Shown in pieces: positions 21,203-22,067 of a stretch of 22,067 nucleotides of DNA. This DNA comes from Chloroflexota bacterium (GTDB taxonomy: Bacteria; Chloroflexota; Dehalococcoidia; Lucifugimonadales; Australimonadaceae). The stretch is taken from NCBI GenBank assembly GCA_022574265.1, contig JACZSI010000007.1:1-22067 (forward strand), read 5' to 3'. The notes under the pieces were generated by a model that saw only the letters and a list, made by a program, of their open reading frames with translations, was not told the DNA's origin and made no database searches. The position numbers were made by a program, and so were the translations under genes. Position 1 is the stretch's first letter, and each line of letters starts with the position of its first letter.

Positions 21203-22067
21203 TCACGACACGACGATGAAGAAGTTCCCGTGCGCCTCCGGCTCCGGGTGTGCGGAGCAGTAGAGGCGGAACGTGCCTGCCTCGGTCGGCGTGATCGTGT
21301 ATCCGGGCTGGATGCCCCCGCCGTCGTCGACCGGGATCTCGATATCGATACCGAGCTCGTCGATCGTGATGTAGTGCGACTGGCTGTTGCTGCTGGAGCT
21401 CGTCAGCCCGTCGGGGAACACGAGGGAGTCGCCCACGTTGATCGTGATGGTGATGTCCCCCACCTCGTCGGTGCGGACGCGAAGCCCTGCGTCGTAGCCC
21501 CACAGGGCTTCGTCGCCCATCCGCAGCTCGAAGACCGTCTCCCGCACGCGGATCTCGTCCAGTGTGTAGACGACGGGCTCGGCCGCCATGGCCTCGCCCT
21601 CGACGATCACCTTGGCCACGCCGTGCCCGTCGGGGTCGGTCGAGTCGTAGAAGAGGAACTCGCCGGGTGCGTCGAAGGTGAACTCACAGTTGTTGGAGGT
21701 GTCGTCGCTGTCGCCGATGGGTCCGCCGCCCGTGTCGCCATAGAGGTTGTGATCCAGGCCCAGCGCGTCGATCGTCAGGCGGTGCTCCTTAGTGCTGCGG
21801 CTGCCGCTCTGGCGGCACCGTGCGAAGGAGAGCGTGTCGCCCACCTGGATGGGTCCGAAGACGATCTCGATGAGGCCGGGGATCGTCGGGATGCGCTGCT
21901 CGGCGTCGTAGCCGAAGTAGGCCGTCGCGCCCATGCGGAGCTCGAACTTGCCGTCCTCGAGGACGAAGTCACCGAACGTGTAGGTCGTGGGCCCGCCCGC
22001 CATGGCCTCGCCCTCGACGATGATCTTGGCCACGCCGTGCCCGTCGGGGTCGGTGGAGTCGTTGATG
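21203..22067 (-). CDS. Tandem cupredoxin-like repeat protein (5' end outside window)
   Basis: 287 residues are visible; the frame stays open to the right edge, and the GTG at 22033 is only an internal Val. Two repeats of about 138 residues can be aligned (FELRMG..A..GYDA...VGD.L.F...H..TID.LG.D....F...GEF.FY). The last domain ends FRLYCSAHPEPEAHGNFF, a cupredoxin-type loop with Cys (codon 21257-21259) and His. At the earlier seam the same place reads FYDSTDPDGHGVAK: Asp replaces the copper Cys. The His that would be the first ligand is kept in both (KEHRLTID, SHYITIDELGID). Related cupredoxins are extracytoplasmic and handle copper or electrons. The start and any signal peptide are off-window. 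Confidence 0.8.
   Translation of the reverse strand, partial: INDSTDPDGHGVAKIIVEGEAMAGGPTTYTFGDFVLEDGKFELRMGATAYFGYDAEQRIPTIPGLIEIVFGPIQVGDTLSFARCRQSGSRSTKEHRLTIDALGLDHNLYGDTGGGPIGDSDDTSNNCEFTFDAPGEFLFYDSTDPDGHGVAKVIVEGEAMAAEPVVYTLDEIRVRETVFELRMGDEALWGYDAGLRVRTDEVGDITITINVGDSLVFPDGLTSSSSNSQSHYITIDELGIDIEIPVDDGGGIQPGYTITPTEAGTFRLYCSAHPEPEAHGNFFIVVS
21587..21648 (-). repeat. Direct repeat copy A within the cupredoxin-like gene
   Basis: This 62-base stretch matches 22001-22062 with three differences, 414 bases apart (138 codons). It encodes the D-S-T-D-P-D-G-H-G-V-A-K seam and the following EGEAMA. Confidence 0.85.
22001..22062 (-). repeat. Direct repeat copy B within the cupredoxin-like gene
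   Basis: Partner of 21587-21648, in frame and in the same orientation. The near-identity at DNA level, greater than in the rest of the repeat, points to recent duplication or gene conversion. Confidence 0.85.

Noticed and set aside
22031..22033. GTG 22033 as the start of the cupredoxin-like protein
   Set aside because: The frame stays open to the window edge and the residues before it match the internal repeat seam, so it is an internal Val.
1..22067. CRISPR arrays, insertion sequences, rRNA genes or prophage
   Set aside because: No regularly spaced repeats, transposase, integrase or rRNA-like sequence was seen.

Overview
The window is a GC-rich (about two thirds G+C), gene-dense bacterial chromosome segment. 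No stretch longer than about 215 bases lacks a gene or a recognisable signal. The organism is probably a member of Chloroflexota, perhaps a SAR202/Dehalococcoidia-like lineage. The reasons are lipoproteins whose lipobox is followed by Thr-Pro repeat linkers, a molybdenum hydroxylase, Rieske, MFS and RraA gene mix, and many GTG starts. This is inference from style and content; no marker gene is present.

Left part (1-4698): a divergent pair. A leftward regulator fuses a GntR-type winged helix to a receiver domain and is cut by the window edge. Rightward lie an orphan xanthine-dehydrogenase-type molybdopterin subunit, an MFS transporter overlapping it by 4 bases, and a GNAT acetyltransferase. 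Middle left (4745-11985): a good sigma70-type promoter precedes two paralogous solute-binding lipoproteins, a fused two-domain ABC permease (no ATPase gene in the window), a Rieske ring-hydroxylating oxygenase, a GYD-domain protein and a class II aldolase/decarboxylase-type enzyme. This looks like uptake and oxidation of an unknown organic, possibly aromatic, acid.

Centre (12052-15490): an assimilatory sulfur block with a siroheme sulfite reductase, a 4Fe-4S APS/PAPS reductase (cysH), a 41-residue one-helix membrane protein and an unknown 122-residue protein. Both reductase genes are preceded by a short reading frame with clustered cysteine codons. Each frame is followed by a base-paired antiterminator option and an intrinsic terminator just before the reductase gene. 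This is the layout of classical amino-acid attenuation, here predicted to sense cysteine supply, and it is the most interesting feature of the window. Half of the leader cysteine codons are TGT, whereas all 13 cysteine codons of the two reductases are TGC.

Right part (15514-22067): two divergent MFS transporters; a RidA-RraA pair behind a near-consensus promoter and a perfect 5' leader hairpin; an orphan single-domain response regulator; a leftward bicupin protein; and the 3' part of a leftward tandem-repeat cupredoxin-like protein in which one complete repeat seam and a second partial one have lost the copper-binding Cys while the final domain keeps it. RraA (aldolase/decarboxylase family), RidA (enamine/imine hydrolase family), the bicupin and the Rieske/aldolase genes together fit a catabolic island for oxidised organic acids, but no substrate can be named from sequence.
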